The notes beneath the pieces are model-generated. The model was not told the DNA's origin, did not search any database, and worked only from the letters and a program-made list of their open reading frames with translations. Positions 9,985 through 22,300 of a stretch of DNA of 64,000 nucleotides are shown here, piece after piece; position 1 is the first letter of the stretch; every line of letters begins with the position of its first letter. The DNA is from Antedon mediterranea (Eukaryota; Echinodermata; Crinoidea; Comatulida; Antedonidae): NCBI RefSeq assembly GCF_964355755.1, contig NC_092670.1, forward strand, positions 1,141,001-1,205,000, read 5' to 3'. A program made the translations under genes and the position numbers.

Positions 9985-11491
9985 TTATTTCAGTCTGCGT
10001 ATCTTCATCTCGGTAGTTTTCAATGAATAGTAATATGTTTTCCATGTCTGCCACACAACACCAGTAGCGAACTGCTCGGTGTTTCCGCCCAGATACAGGC
10101 CATTCAGATTTGACCAATGGCATTTAGCGTACCACCAACCCCCTTTGTTACAGCACACGACTTGTCATTGATGTTGATGTTGATGTTGATGTTGAAAATT
10201 GTTGATTATTATGGAAACTCAGTGAATCACCTCCAATCAAAACGCAAATGAATTACTGTTTATCGTTCACAAAAAAGAACATTTCAGAAAAATATGGGTA
10301 TTTAGGGCCGATGGTTGTACTGGGTTGAGTGGCGTAAACAGAAACCTTTTCCAAAAAATAGGTAACAAAAACCTATCCATTGACCATGGTCAACCATGGT
10401 TTTTCAGGGTGACTTAAATGCCCTTACGAATAATAAAAATGATTATTTTATTTTACTGACATCCACATACTAATTACATGATTAAAACAAGGTCACGTAC
10501 CAGCATCACCAGTGTAAGTTCCAATCATCAGTTTGTAGTTGGTGCCCTCATTGCCAATTCGGAAGGTACCGTAGCGAGCATACGCAGACTCGTTGTCGAA
10601 AGTAGTCATGTCTACTCTCAATTCAAAGTGACCGACAGACGTAATACGGTATATGTTGTCGTTACCAAACCAATGCTCACTACTAATACTCCCAAACCCA
10701 GTTTTGTATGCCTCCCAATTTCTGTAGAAATCCATGGATCCGTCTTCTCGCCTTTGAAAGACCTTTAGAATGAAAAGTCAACATGAACAATTGTCCCTAT
10801 TCTATTACATGATCAAAGCAAGAAATGTTTAAGTTATTAGGCCTATAGTAAACAGTCTCGATTTATCCCACTTCCCTTCCTCACCACCGCACTGCCAATT
10901 GTATGTGTTACGACTTACCGTCCATCCACCTCCATCAGTCACCATGTCACAGTATACACGAATGGGTTTACCTCCATCATGTGGATCAATCGTGTACTCT
11001 CCACTTTGTGTTTGGCTGTCTCTATCAAGAATGTCAGTGCAGTCTCGTGCATGCTTCTCTTGAAAATAAGGTAATAAAGAATATATTTTACAAAACAAAT
11101 GCCACAAATCTCTACCCCATTCACCACCGTCGGCACACAGTTGTTTCAGATTTGTATATTAATACAACTTTAAATAAGTTCCATCTTTCTCCTTTATTCA
11201 TTTATTCATGACTTTGAATTTGTCAAAAGTCGAATTTTAGTTACAGAGAGAAATTTGAATATTAAAACGTTAAAAAGCGTCATGGAGCATCACACATAAA
11301 GGAAAACCCTCGAACACAAGTTTAGCCTACAGCCACTATCACCAAGACGTCATTAAACTATAATCGAATTAATTAATCTTACCACAATCATTGACAACAA
11401 CTGAAACATGACAATCATCTCGATCCACTGTATGACTGCTTGAAACTACCAGAGCCACCATCAGTGACAGTATGATAGACCTCACGAACAT
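9985..11491 (-). pseudogene. fibrinogen-related gene, copy A, pseudogene
   Basis: Exons 11383-11491, 10919-11058, 10501-10762 are intact and encode a signal peptide ([19 protein letters not shown]), [10 protein letters not shown] and the first two thirds of the FReD. Exon 4 (9985-10230) is broken. In place of the codons for the calcium loop (DRDND in sister B) there are four tandem AACATC units, a net +8 shift. A 4-bp deletion (TATG) lies further on. The reading frame stops at 10148-10150 after [15 protein letters not shown]. The exon 4 acceptor has also changed from TTGCAG to TTGGAG. The predicted product would lack the Ca site, WWY and C-terminus. The rest is almost identical to copy B, so the damage is recent. 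Confidence 0.85.
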
Positions 11492-11558
11492 CTTCACTAG
11501 CTGAATATTGTTCAGACTAAATCCAGAAAACAAATTTAACAGGTCGGGAGAAACAAGT

Positions 11559-11567
11559 GTATATAAA
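11559..11567 (-). promoter_or_regulatory. TATA box of FReD copy A
   Basis: TTTATATAC on the minus strand, 68 bp upstream of the ATG. Identical in copies B and C. Confidence 0.55.
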
Positions 11568-11576
11568 TGCAGAGCC

Positions 11577-11815
11577 AGGAAAAGGGTTCAGTCTAATAAT
11601 ATGAGGTTGGGCACTAAATGAAAGAAGTGTTTGTTGGTATAGGCCTAGTATTCAGGAAAATGGTTCAGTCTAACATTATGAGGTTGGGCACTAAATGAAG
11701 TGTTTCCTAGTATTTAGGAAAAGGTTCAGTAATATGAGGTTGGGCACTAAATGAAAGAACCGTGTTTATAGGTAGGCCTACGATTCAGGAAAAAGGTTCA
11801 GTCTAATAATGTGTT
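11577..11815. repeat. promoter-proximal tandem repeat, copy A
   Basis: Four imperfect units beginning AGGAAAAGGGTTCAGTCTAA and continuing ATGAGGTTGGGCACTAAATG lie just upstream of the TATA box. Single versions of the same motif stand at this place in FReD D (29130-29180) and, diverged, in copies 1 and 2. An ancestral promoter segment has therefore been amplified in the A-C lineage. Confidence 0.75.
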
Positions 11816-12050
11816 TTTATTCGGGGATTGAGTACTAGATAAAAGAACTGTTTATAGTTAAGAGTAAAAAAGACATGTCTAATAATAGTTTATTTTTAAA
11901 ATGATTATCATGTTCTCCTTTCTAGTAAAACGAATCAGTTTAATTTTGAAGTAACTGTGGTCATAACTCAATTGATTGAGAAGATGAAAGTGTCACAACA
12001 TTACTTTAAAGTTTACGTTCTGTCGGATCTACGATTTACTTTGAGTCAAA

Positions 12051-12343
12051 ACGTACACATTTACATTACTTTGTCAAAGTCCTCTTTAAATATATTTTTG
12101 GCAAATCATCGTCTGAATTTTGTAAAGATAATACATTAAGACTGTTAATACGCATGATATTTGGTTTGATACTATATTATTATATGGTTCGTCATAATAC
12201 TGAGTACTTATTGCGAGTCTTTGTTATGTTCATTGTAACTTTCGATGGTTGAAAATTAACTTCGTAGATTGTCGAGAACATTTCATTATTGTATATCGCC
12301 AGACATGTATAAACGCCTTCAATCTCTACAAATCTTGATCACC
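12051..12343 (-). pseudogene. relic of LRR-receptor gene 3' end (copy A)
   Basis: Three blocks match the intact LRR gene at 30042-32639: its stop region (about 30042-30112), the segment for STQYYEEPYNIKPKIMRI (about 30205-30285), and the segment for EGVYTCLAIYSNK..YEVNFQP (about 30779-30895). The parts in between are missing and the frame is broken. It keeps phrases such as EIEGVYTCLAIYNNEM and STIYEVNFQP. Same strand as the parent gene. Confidence 0.85.
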
Positions 12344-12830
12344 CTTTTTTAACTCCATAATAATTAAAGAAATAGTCATGTCGTCGATACAATCCTCAAA
12401 TAGTTTGACCTCATCTTCTTCATTTTCATGGATTAAGAAAGCCTTTATTCAATTAACTCGCGCACAGTATAATTACAACCATTTCTACAATTAAAGTACA
12501 TACTACATTGTCGTGTGATTTTGGCTTCGATTAAAAAGCCAGTGGAACTTCTATTTATGTGTGTATGAAATATTGCGATGATTTCGGGGTCATCTCAATT
12601 GTGGAGATACACCTTTGTGTATGTCACCAATACATATACAAATTGACTATGAATGCAGTTGATGATTGTATTTTTATTTTTTTAAATAATTGACATGAAC
12701 AATTATATTTGCTATATAAAGACAATACTAGTAGCAAAAAAGGGTAATAACACCAACACGGAAGTTCAGAACTATGTTAATAATTACGGTATACATTCAG
12801 TCAATCGAGTTACATAACATTTTATATGAT

Positions 12831-12912
12831 TAAGCTCCGTCTACTCTAGTTTGGCAAACAAGTGTGATGTACCCAATGGTAGTGATATGACGTCATCGTG
12901 TTTATAGGCACA
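12831..12912. mobile_element. MITE family 1, truncated copy c
   Basis: TAAGCTCCGTCTACTCTAGT start and the core AATGGTAGTGATATGACGTC. Duplicated along with the FReD unit (compare 15907-15988). Confidence 0.6.
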
Positions 12913-13080
12913 ATTTTTTTTTTGCTTTATGCAATGTGTAAAGACCAATACGACAGACACCTTCTGATCAAAAAATGCTACGCAAGGGGTGGGGAGGGGG
13001 TGCAGTTCAATACCTGTTTTGTGGATTTGGAAAATTTCAAAGCTCAAGTGTACTTGAGCTGGCGCTTATTATTAATGTTA

Positions 13081-14569
13081 TTATTTCAGTCTGCGTATCT
13101 TCATCTCGGTAGTTTTCAATGAATAGTAATATGTTTTCCATGTCTTCCACACAACACCAGTAGCGTACTGCTTGGTGTTTCCGCCCAGATACAGGCCATT
13201 CAAATTTGATGCATGGCATTTAGCGTACCACCAACCCCCTTTGTATGTTACAGCACACGACTTGTCATTGTCTCGGTCAGATGTTGAAAATTGTTGATTA
13301 TTATGGAAACTCAGTGAATCACCTGCAATCAAAACGCAAATGAATTACTGTTTATCGTTCACAAAAAAGAACATTTCAGAAAAAGATGGGTATTTAGGGC
13401 CGATGGTTGTACTGGGTTGAGTGGCGTAAAGAGAAACCTTTTCCAATAAATAGGTAACAAAAACCTATCCATTGACGTTTTTCAGGGTGACTTAAATGCC
13501 CTTACGAATAATATAAATGATTATTTTATTTTACTGACATCCACATACTAATTACATGATTAAAACAAGGTCACGTACCCGCATCACCAGTGTAAGTTCC
13601 AATCATCAGTTTGTAGTTGGTGCCCTCATTGCCAATTCGGAAGGTACCGTAGCGAGCATACGCAGACTCGTTGTCGAAAGTAGTCATGTCAATTCTCAAT
13701 TCAAAGTGACCGGCAGACGTAATACGGTATATGTTGTCGTTACCAAGCCAATGCTCACTACTAATACTCCCAAACCCAGTTTTGTATGCCTCCCAATTTC
13801 TGTAGAAATCCATGGATCCGTCTTCTCGCCTTTGAAAGACCTTTAGAATGAAAAGTCAACATGAACAATTGTCCCTATTCTATTACATGATCAAAGCAAG
13901 AAATGTTTAAGTTATTAGGCCTATAGTAAACAGTCTCGATTTATCCCACTTCCCTTCCTCACCACCGCACTGCCAATTGTATGTCTTACGACTTACCGTC
14001 CATCCACCTCCATCAGTCACCATGTCACAGTATACACGAATGGGTTTACCTCCATCATGTGGATCAATCGTGTACTCTCCACTTTGTGTTTGGCTGTCTC
14101 TATCAAGAATGTCAGTGCAGTCTCGTGCATGCTTCTCTTGAAAACAAGGTAATAAGGAATATATTTTACAAAACAAATGCCACAAATCTCTACCCCATTC
14201 ACCACCGTCGGCACACAGTTGTTTCAGATTTGTATATTAATACAACTTTGAATAAGTTCCATCTTTCTCCTTTATTCATTTATTCATGACTTTGAATTTG
14301 TCAAAAGTCGAATTTTAGTTACAGAGAGAAATTTGAATATTAAAACGTTAAAAAGCGTCATGGAGCATCACAAATAAATGAAAACCCTCGAACACAAGTT
14401 TAGCCTACAGCCACTATCACCAAGACGTCATTAAACTATAATCGAATTAATTAATCTTACCACAATCATTGACAACAACTGAAACATGACAATCATCTCG
14501 ATCCACTGTATGACTGCTTGAAACTACCAGAGCCACCATCAGTGACAGTATGATAGACCTCACGAACAT
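13081..14569 (-). CDS. secreted fibrinogen-related protein (FReD), copy B, intact
   Basis: Exons 14461-14569, 13997-14136, 13579-13840, 13081-13322; 250 aa. Signal peptide [19 protein letters not shown], a short linker with [10 protein letters not shown], then a full FRe[75 protein letters not shown] (calcium loop four residues shorter than in copy C), [20 protein letters not shown], and [11 protein letters not shown]. Nearly identical to pseudogene A and to copy C in introns as well as exons. Likely secreted and lectin-like, as for copy 1; ligand unknown. Regulated by the TATA box at 14637 and the tandem promoter repeat upstream. Confidence 0.92.
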
Positions 14570-14636
14570 CTTCACTAGCTGAATATTGTTCAGACTAAAT
14601 CCAGAAAACAAATTTAACAGGTCGGGAGAAACAAGT

Positions 14637-14645
14637 GTATATAAA
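14637..14645 (-). promoter_or_regulatory. TATA box of FReD copy B
   Basis: TTTATATAC on the minus strand, 68 bp upstream of the ATG. Confidence 0.55.
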
Positions 14646-14654
14646 TGCAGAGCC

Positions 14655-14893
14655 AGGAAAAGGGTTCAGTCTAATAATATGAGGTTGGGCACTAAATGAA
14701 AGAAGTGTTTGTTGGTATAGGCCTAGTATTCAGGAAAATGGTTCAGTCTAACATTATGAGGTTGGGCACTAAATGAAGTGTTTCCTAGTATTTAGGAAAA
14801 GGTTCAGTAATATGAGGTTGGGCACTAAATGAAAGAACCGTGTTTATAGGTAGGCCTACGATTCAGGAAAAAGGTTCAGTCTAATAATGTGTT
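14655..14893. repeat. promoter-proximal tandem repeat, copy B
   Basis: Same four-unit array as at 11577-11815, nearly base for base. Confidence 0.75.
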
Positions 14894-15128
14894 TTTATTC
14901 GGGGATTGAGTACTAGATAAAAGAACTGTTTATAGTTAAGAGTAAAAAAGACATGTCTAATAATAGTTTATTTTTGAAATGATTATCATGTTCTCCTTTC
15001 TAGTAAAACGAATCAGTTTAATTTTGAAGTAACTGTGGTCATAACTCAATTGATTGAGAAGATGAAAGTGTCACAACATTAATTTAAAGTTTACGTTCTG
15101 TCGGATCTACGATTTACTTTGAGTCAAA

Positions 15129-15421
15129 ACGTACACATTTACATTACTTTGTCAAAGTCCTCTTTAAATATATTTTTGGCAAATCATCGTCTGAATTTTG
15201 TAAAGATAATACATTAAGACTGTTAATACGCATGATATTTGGTTTGATACTATATTATTATATGGTTCGTCATAATACTGAGTACTTATTGCGAGTCTTT
15301 GTTATGTTCATTGTAACCTTCGATGGCTGAAAGTTAACTTCGTAGATTGTCGAGAACATTTCATTATTGTATATCGCCAGACATGTATAAACGCCTTCAA
15401 TCTCTACAAATCTTGATCACC
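15129..15421 (-). pseudogene. relic of LRR-receptor gene 3' end (copy B)
   Basis: Duplicate of the relic at 12051-12343 with the same internal deletions. Confidence 0.85.
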
Positions 15422-15906
15422 TTTTTTAACTCCATAATAATTAAAGAAATAGTCACGTCGTCGATACAATCCTCAAATAGTTTGACCTCATCTTCTTCAT
15501 TTTCATGGATTAAGAAAGCCTTTATTCAATTAACTCGCGCACAGTATAATTACAACCATTTCTACAATTAAAGTACATACTACATTGTCGTGTGATTTTG
15601 GCTTCGATTAAAAAGCCAGTGAAACTTCTATTTATGTGTGTATGAAATATTGCGATGATTTCGGGGTCATCTCAATTGTGGAGATACACCTTTGTGTATG
15701 TCACCAATACATATACAAATTGACTATGAATGCAGTTGATGATTGTATTTTTATTTTTTAAATAATTGACATGAACAATTATATTTGCTATATAAAGACA
15801 ATACTAGTAGCAAAAAAGGGTAATAACACCAACATGGAAGTTCAGAACTATGTTAATAATTACGGTATACATTCAGTCAATCGAGTTACATAACATTTTA
15901 TATGAT

Positions 15907-15988
15907 TAAGCTCCGTCTACTCTAGTTTGGCAAACAAGTGTGATGTACCCAATGGTAGTGATATGACGTCATCGTGTCTATAGGCACA
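15907..15988. mobile_element. MITE family 1, truncated copy d
   Basis: Duplicate of the copy at 12831-12912. Confidence 0.6.
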
Positions 15989-16157
15989 ATTTTTTTTGTT
16001 GCTTTATGCAATGTGTAAAGACCAATACAACAGACACCTTCTGATCAAAATATGCTACGCAAGGGGTGGGGAGGGGGTGCAGTTCAATACCTGTTTTGTG
16101 GATTTGGAAAATTTCAAAGCTCAAGTGTACTTGAGCTGGCGCTTATTATTAATATTA

Positions 16158-17655
16158 TTATTTCAGTCTGCGTATCTTCATCTCGGTAGTTTTCAATGAA
16201 TAATAATGTGTTTTCCATGTCTTCCACACAACACCAGTAGCGTACTCCTTGGTGTTTCCGCCCAGATACAGGCCATTCAGATTTGATGCATGGCATTTAG
16301 CGTACCACCAAGCTCCTTTGTATTGTACAGCACACGACTTGTCAGAGTACACGTCATTGTCTCGGTCAGATGTTGAAAATTGTTGATTATTATGGAAACT
16401 CAGTGAATCACCTGCAATCAAAACGCAAATGAATTACTGTTTATCGTTCACAAAAAAGAACATTTCAGAAAAAGATGGGTATTTAGGGCCGATGGTTGTA
16501 CTGGGTTGAGTGGCGTTAAGAGAAACCTTTTCCAATAAATAGGTAACAAAAACCTATCCATTGACGTTTTTCAGGGTGACTTAAATGCCCTTACGAATAA
16601 TATAAATGATTATTTTATTTTACTGACATCCACATACTAATTACATGATTAAAACAGGTCACGTACCAGCATCACCAGTGTAAGTTCCAATCATCAGTTT
16701 GTAGTTGGTACACTCATTGCCAATTCGGAAGGTACCGTAGCGAGCATACGCAGACTCGTTGTCGAAAGTAGTCATGTCAATTCTCAATTCAAAGTGACCG
16801 GCAGACGTAATACGGTATATGTTGTCGTTACCAAGCCAATGCTCACTATTAATACTCCCAAACCCAGTTTTGTATGCCGCCCATCCTCTGTAAAAATCTG
16901 TAGTTCCGTTTTCTCGCCTTTGAAAGACCTTTAGAATGAAAAGTCAACATGAACAATTGTCCCTATTCTATTACATGATTAAAGCAAGAAATGTTTAAGT
17001 TATTAGGCCTATAGTAAACAGTCTCGATTTATCCCACTTCCCTTCCTCACCGCACTGCCAATTGTATGTGTTATTACTTACCGTCCATCCACCTCCATCA
17101 GTCACCATGTCACAGTATACACGAATGGGTTTACCTCCATCATGTGGATCAATCGTGTACTCTCCACTTTGTGCTTGGCTGTCTCTCTCAAGAATGTCAG
17201 TGCAGTCTCGTGCATGCTTCTCTTGAAAACAAGGTAATAAGGAATATATTTTACAAAACAAATGCCACAAATCTCTATCCCATTCACCACCGTCGGCACA
17301 CAGTTGTTTCAGATTTGTATATTAATACAACTTTGAATAAGTTCCATCTTTCTCCTTTATTCATTTATTCATGACTTTGAATTTGTCAAAAGTCGGATTT
17401 TAGTTACAGAGAGAAATTTGAATATAAAAACGTTAAAAAGCGTCATGGAGCATCACACATAAAGGAAAAACCCTCGAACACAAGTTTAGCCTACAGCCAC
17501 TATCACCAAGACGTCATTAAACTATAATTGAATTAATTAATCTTACCACAATCATTGACAACAACTGAAACATGACAATCATCTCGATCCACTGTATGAC
17601 TGCTTGAAACTACCAGAGCCACCATCAGTGACAGTATGATAGACCTCACGAACAT
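16158..17655 (-). CDS. secreted fibrinogen-related protein (FReD), copy C, intact
   Basis: Exons 17547-17655, 17082-17221, 16667-16928, 16158-16411; 254 aa. Same signal peptide and linker as B. FReD features: [59 protein letters not shown], the calcium loop [30 protein letters not shown], and [11 protein letters not shown]. Where the sisters have GNEGTNYK it reads GNECTNYK, adding a Cys without an obvious partner that could allow dimer formation. Exon 3 resembles copy 1 (FYRGWAAYK) more than copy B (FYRNWEAYK), hinting at gene conversion between copies. The rest is as for copy B. Confidence 0.92.
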
Positions 17656-17724
17656 CTTCACTAGCTGAATATTGTTCAGACTAAATCCAGAAAACAAATG
17701 TAACAGGTCGGGAGAAACAATTGT

Positions 17725-17733
17725 GTATATAAA
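17725..17733 (-). promoter_or_regulatory. TATA box of FReD copy C
   Basis: TTTATATAC on the minus strand, about 70 bp upstream of the ATG. Confidence 0.55.
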
Positions 17734-17742
17734 TGCAGAGCC

Positions 17743-17982
17743 AGGAAAAGGGTTCAGTCTAATAATATGAGGTTGGGCACTAAATGAAAGAAGTGTTTGT
17801 TGGTATAGGCCTAGTATTCAGGAAAATGGTTCAGTCTAACATTATGAGGTTGGGCACTAAATGAAGTGTTTCCTAGTATTTAGGAAAAAGGTTCAGTAAT
17901 ATGAGGTTGGGAACTAAATGAAAGAACCGTGTTTATAGGTAGGCCTACGATTCAGGAAAAAGGTTCAGTCTAATAATGTGTT
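17743..17982. repeat. promoter-proximal tandem repeat, copy C
   Basis: Same four-unit array as at 11577-11815, with few differences. Confidence 0.75.
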
Positions 17983-18218
17983 TTTATTCGGGGATTGAGT
18001 ACTAGATAAAAGAACTGTTTATAGTTAAGAGTAAAAAAGACATGTCTAATAATAGTTTATTTTTAAAATGATTATCATGTTCTCCTTTCTAGTAAAACGA
18101 ATCAGTTTAATTTTGAAGTAACTGTGGTCATAACTCAATTGATTGAGAAGATGAAAGTGTCACAACATTACTTTAAAGTTAACGTTCTGTCGGATCTACC
18201 ATTTACTTTGAGTCAAAA

Positions 18219-18510
18219 CGTACACATTTACATTACTTTGTCAAAGTCCTCTTTAAATACATTTTTGGCAAATCATCGTCTGAATTTTGTAAAGATAATA
18301 CATTAAGACTGTTAATACGCATGATATTTGGTTTGATACTATATTATTATATGGTTCGTCATAATACTGAGTACTTATTGCGAGTCTTTGTTATGTTCAT
18401 TGTAACTTTCGAAGGTTGAAAGTTAACTTCGTAGATTGTCGAGAACATTTCATTATTGTATATCGCCAGACATGTATAAACGCCTTCAATCTCTACAAAT
18501 CTTGATCACA
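18219..18510 (-). pseudogene. relic of LRR-receptor gene 3' end (copy C)
   Basis: Third duplicate of the relic described at 12051-12343. Confidence 0.85.
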
Positions 18511-19310
18511 TTTTTTTTTACTCCATAATAATTAAAGAAATAGTCACGTCGTCGATACAATCCTCGAACAGTTTGACCTCATCTTCTTCATTTTCATGGA
18601 TTAAGAAAGCCTTTCAATTAACTCGCGCACAGTATAATTACAACCATTTCTACAATTAAAGTACATACTACATTGTCGTGTGATTTTGGCTTCGATTAAA
18701 AAGTCAGTGAAACTTCTATTTATGTGTGTATGAAATATTGCGATGATTTCGGGGTCATCTCAATTGTGGAGATACACCTTTGTGTATGTCACTAATACAT
18801 ATACAAATTGACTATGACTACAGTTTGTGATTGCATTTTTATTCTTTCAATAATTGAGATGAACAATTATCTTTGCTACCAACAAAGAGTATAAAGATAA
18901 CACATTAGTAGCAAAAAAAAAGGGTAATAAAAACAACATTTTAATAATTACGGTATACACTCAGTCAATCGAGTTACATACCATTTTGTAATTGGATAAA
19001 TATAAGGAATCCAATTTAAATGTAAATAGGTTAAATGTATAAAATTAGAAATGACAAGGGGCAAAATTATAAATTATTAAAAAGTTAGTAGATTAGCTTG
19101 ATTACAAAAATACGGTAATGAACAATTCTTTTAAAGAGCTGGTTAGGTGTGGTTTGAGTTCAATGGGGATTGGGAAAATTACAAAGAGAACAGATTCAGA
19201 TTAAATGTATTAATTGTCATAAATGTATAGGCCTCTAAGGCACAACAAATGCACAACATAACGAAAACAATTTATTTAGTATAATTAATTTTGGTATCAT
19301 CTTCCACTTA
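18511..19310. other. intergenic between FReD copies C and D
   Basis: The first 320 bp are the conserved cluster block (see 4883-5709). After about 18880 it diverges and instead resembles the DNA downstream of copy 2 (around 5400-5690, GAACAATTCTTTTAAAGAGC near 19117). No gene. Confidence 0.45.
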
Positions 19311-22300
19311 TTATTTCAGTCTCCGTATCTTCATCTCTGTAGTTTTCAATGAATAGTAATAGGATTTCCATGTCTGCCATATAACACCATTAGCGTACTC
19401 CTTAATTGGTCCATTCATGTACAACCCATTTAGATTTGACCAATGGCATGAGTCGTACCACCAAGCTCCTTTGTATGTTACAGCACACGGTGATCCAGAA
19501 GAGTTGTCGTTATCTCGGTCAAATGTTGAAAATTGAAAATTATTATGGTAAGTCAGTGAATCGCCTGTAATATAAAACAACATCATAAACGATTGGAGCA
19601 TTGTTATTATGGCTCAATTAAAACTCCCGGTAAAGATATATATTACCACGCAATTTATATATTTAGGATTTTTAATAGGAGCGTCAACTGATTTACGATC
19701 TCTTTGGTGAATTGTATTCAGTTGACCAACAATAAGTATAAGGTGATGTCTCAAAAGAGAAGGAAAATTAAAGATGTATTGTCCCCCAAAAACATGAAAA
19801 ATGGAGATTAATTAAATCAGACTTTGAATATGTTATTTTGTAGGTTTATAAATTTACTCACTTCCATAGAAAAAAAAAATGTTTTCACTGATAAAATGAC
19901 AAAATAAATGGTTAAATTCAACCAAAAACCCATTGGCTCGCAGCCAATTTGACCATTTGTTGCGTTCAATTGCAGTTTTTTCAGGTAAATACATTTTTTC
20001 CGATCAAATTTTTGGTCAAAGTGGATAACTATTATGGTACATTAAAATGGCATATTCAACAAAAATGTTGTTAAGAATTATTTTTCAGGGGGACAATACA
20101 TCTTTAAGAGAGAAAACAAATGATTGAAATTAGAAAATATGTATTAAAACAATTTTATTATGTAGAAAATAAATTAATGTTACCAGAAAACAATGTTGAC
20201 AGTAGAAAATATTAGTTCACGGATATGGAAATTATTTAACAAAAAAAACCAAAAACAAATGTTGAAAAATAATGTTAGTTCTATTGTCTGGCACTATACA
20301 ATATTAATATTCATTGATCTTATTTATTACGTGCAATGTATTTCAATATTTTAAAATAAGATGAAATAAAAGTTGGACAAACCCACATAAGACAAAAAAT
20401 AATAATTATAAGCCTTACCCGCATCACCAGTGTAAGTCCCAATCATCAGTTTGTAGTTGGTGCCCTCGTTGCCAATTCGGAAGGTACCGTAGCGAGCATA
20501 CGCAGACTCGTTGTCGAAAGTAGTCATGTCAATTCTCAATTCAAAGTGACCGGCAGACGTAATACGGTATATGTTGTCGTTACCAAGCCAATGCTCAGTA
20601 TTAAGTTTCCCAAACCCAGTTTTGTAAGCCGCCCAATTTCTGTAGAAATCTGTTCTTCCGTCTTCTCGTCTTTGAAAGACCTTTAAAACGAAATGTATTA
20701 CGCAGTATATCAACATCAAACCATTTTCTCTTATACACGATAAAATACTTTTTTTTCTAAACCATTAAGGTGTTATGGCTTGTCTAAAAAATGTCAAATA
20801 TGAAACAAGGCATTGTTGTTAATATTTGATAACGTGATTGTGTTGTATTAGTTTAGCTTCTCAACACTCCCATACTGTAAGTGGCTGTAGTAATATCTTA
20901 CCGTCCATCCACCGCCATCAGTCACCATGTCACAGTCAACACGAATGGGTTTACCTCCATCATGTGGATCAATCGTGTACTCTCCACTTTTTGCTTGGCT
21001 GTCTCTATCAAGAATGTCAGTGCAATCTCGTGGATGCCTTTCTTTAAATAAAATACGAAATTTAATGTATAGCCATTGAAGTTTTATTTTACTTCTTTCA
21101 CCACTACATTGGCACGTTTGTCAAACGAATCAAATTAGTAAAAGAGAAATTTGAATAAAACAAAAACCTACTAATCATGAAACATTAAAAAGGAGGAAAC
21201 CCCAGTTGGTAGAAGAGCAGCTACTACAAGCGCTGTCATCATTAAAACGTGTACAGATTAGAATGGAAACCCCCAGTGGATAGAAAAGCAGCTACTACAA
21301 GCGCTGTCATCATTAAAACGTGTACAGATTAGAATTGAAACCCCCAGTGGATAGAACAGCAGCTACTACAAGCACTGTCATCATTAAAACGTTTACAGAT
21401 TAGAATGGAAACCCCCAGTGGTTAGAACAGCAGCTACTACAAGCACTGTCATCATTAAAACGTTTACAGATTAGAATGGAAACCCCCAGTGGATAGAACA
21501 GCAGCTACTACAAGCACTGTCATCATTAAAACGTTTACAGATTAGAATGGAAACCCCCAGTGGTTAGAACAGCAGGTACTACAAGCACTGTCATCATTAA
21601 AACGTGTACAGATTAGAATGGAAACCCCCAGTGGTTAGAAGAGCAGCTACTACAAGCACTGTGATCATTAAAACGTGTACAGATTAGAATGGAAACCCCC
21701 AGTGGATAGAACAGCAGGTACTACAAGCACTGTCATCATTAAAGGCCAGGTGCGGGCAAAAAATTTCTATTGATCATACATTCCAATAATTATCGATCTA
21801 TAGTTTCCCCTATGTTTCATAATTTTTGGGATTTTATTTGTGTTACACGAGCTTGTTGAAAATAAGCACTTTCTTATCAGTGGGGGGATAGTTCAAATTA
21901 CACAGTAAAATCTCTATTCTTTTGTACACAAATTTTGTAAATAGAGAGGCATTTTAAAAAGCTATGAAAAATAAACAGTGTGGTAAAAAATATTATCAGA
22001 TGACTAAATATAGGTAATATAACTAGACTATTACATTTCTGATATTTTTATTCAACTTCAGATTTTTATTTTCATGCTATAGCAAAAATTATCCACTGTA
22101 TATCCACCATCTTTTTTCACCTTCTAGGGAGTCACCAGACATGTTATTACATTAGGTTAACAACCTAACTACTGAAAAAAAGTCTTTCTGGTTTTTATGG
22201 AAGAATTTTGCCAAATTTTGTATTTGACCATATTAAGGGAAATTCATGTTTTTTCGTCTTGATTTCTGTTACAAATATTTGATTTATGTACAATTAACCA

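Noticed and set aside
11957-12139. 60-aa plus-strand ORF repeated upstream of copies A and C
   Set aside because: Overlaps the LRR relic on the other strand; not conserved in frame with copy B (stop created by one base).
10478-14289. Plus-strand ORFs (96 and 102 aa) repeated across FReD copies
   Set aside because: Antisense shadows of FReD exons 2 and 3, kept open only because the exons are duplicated.
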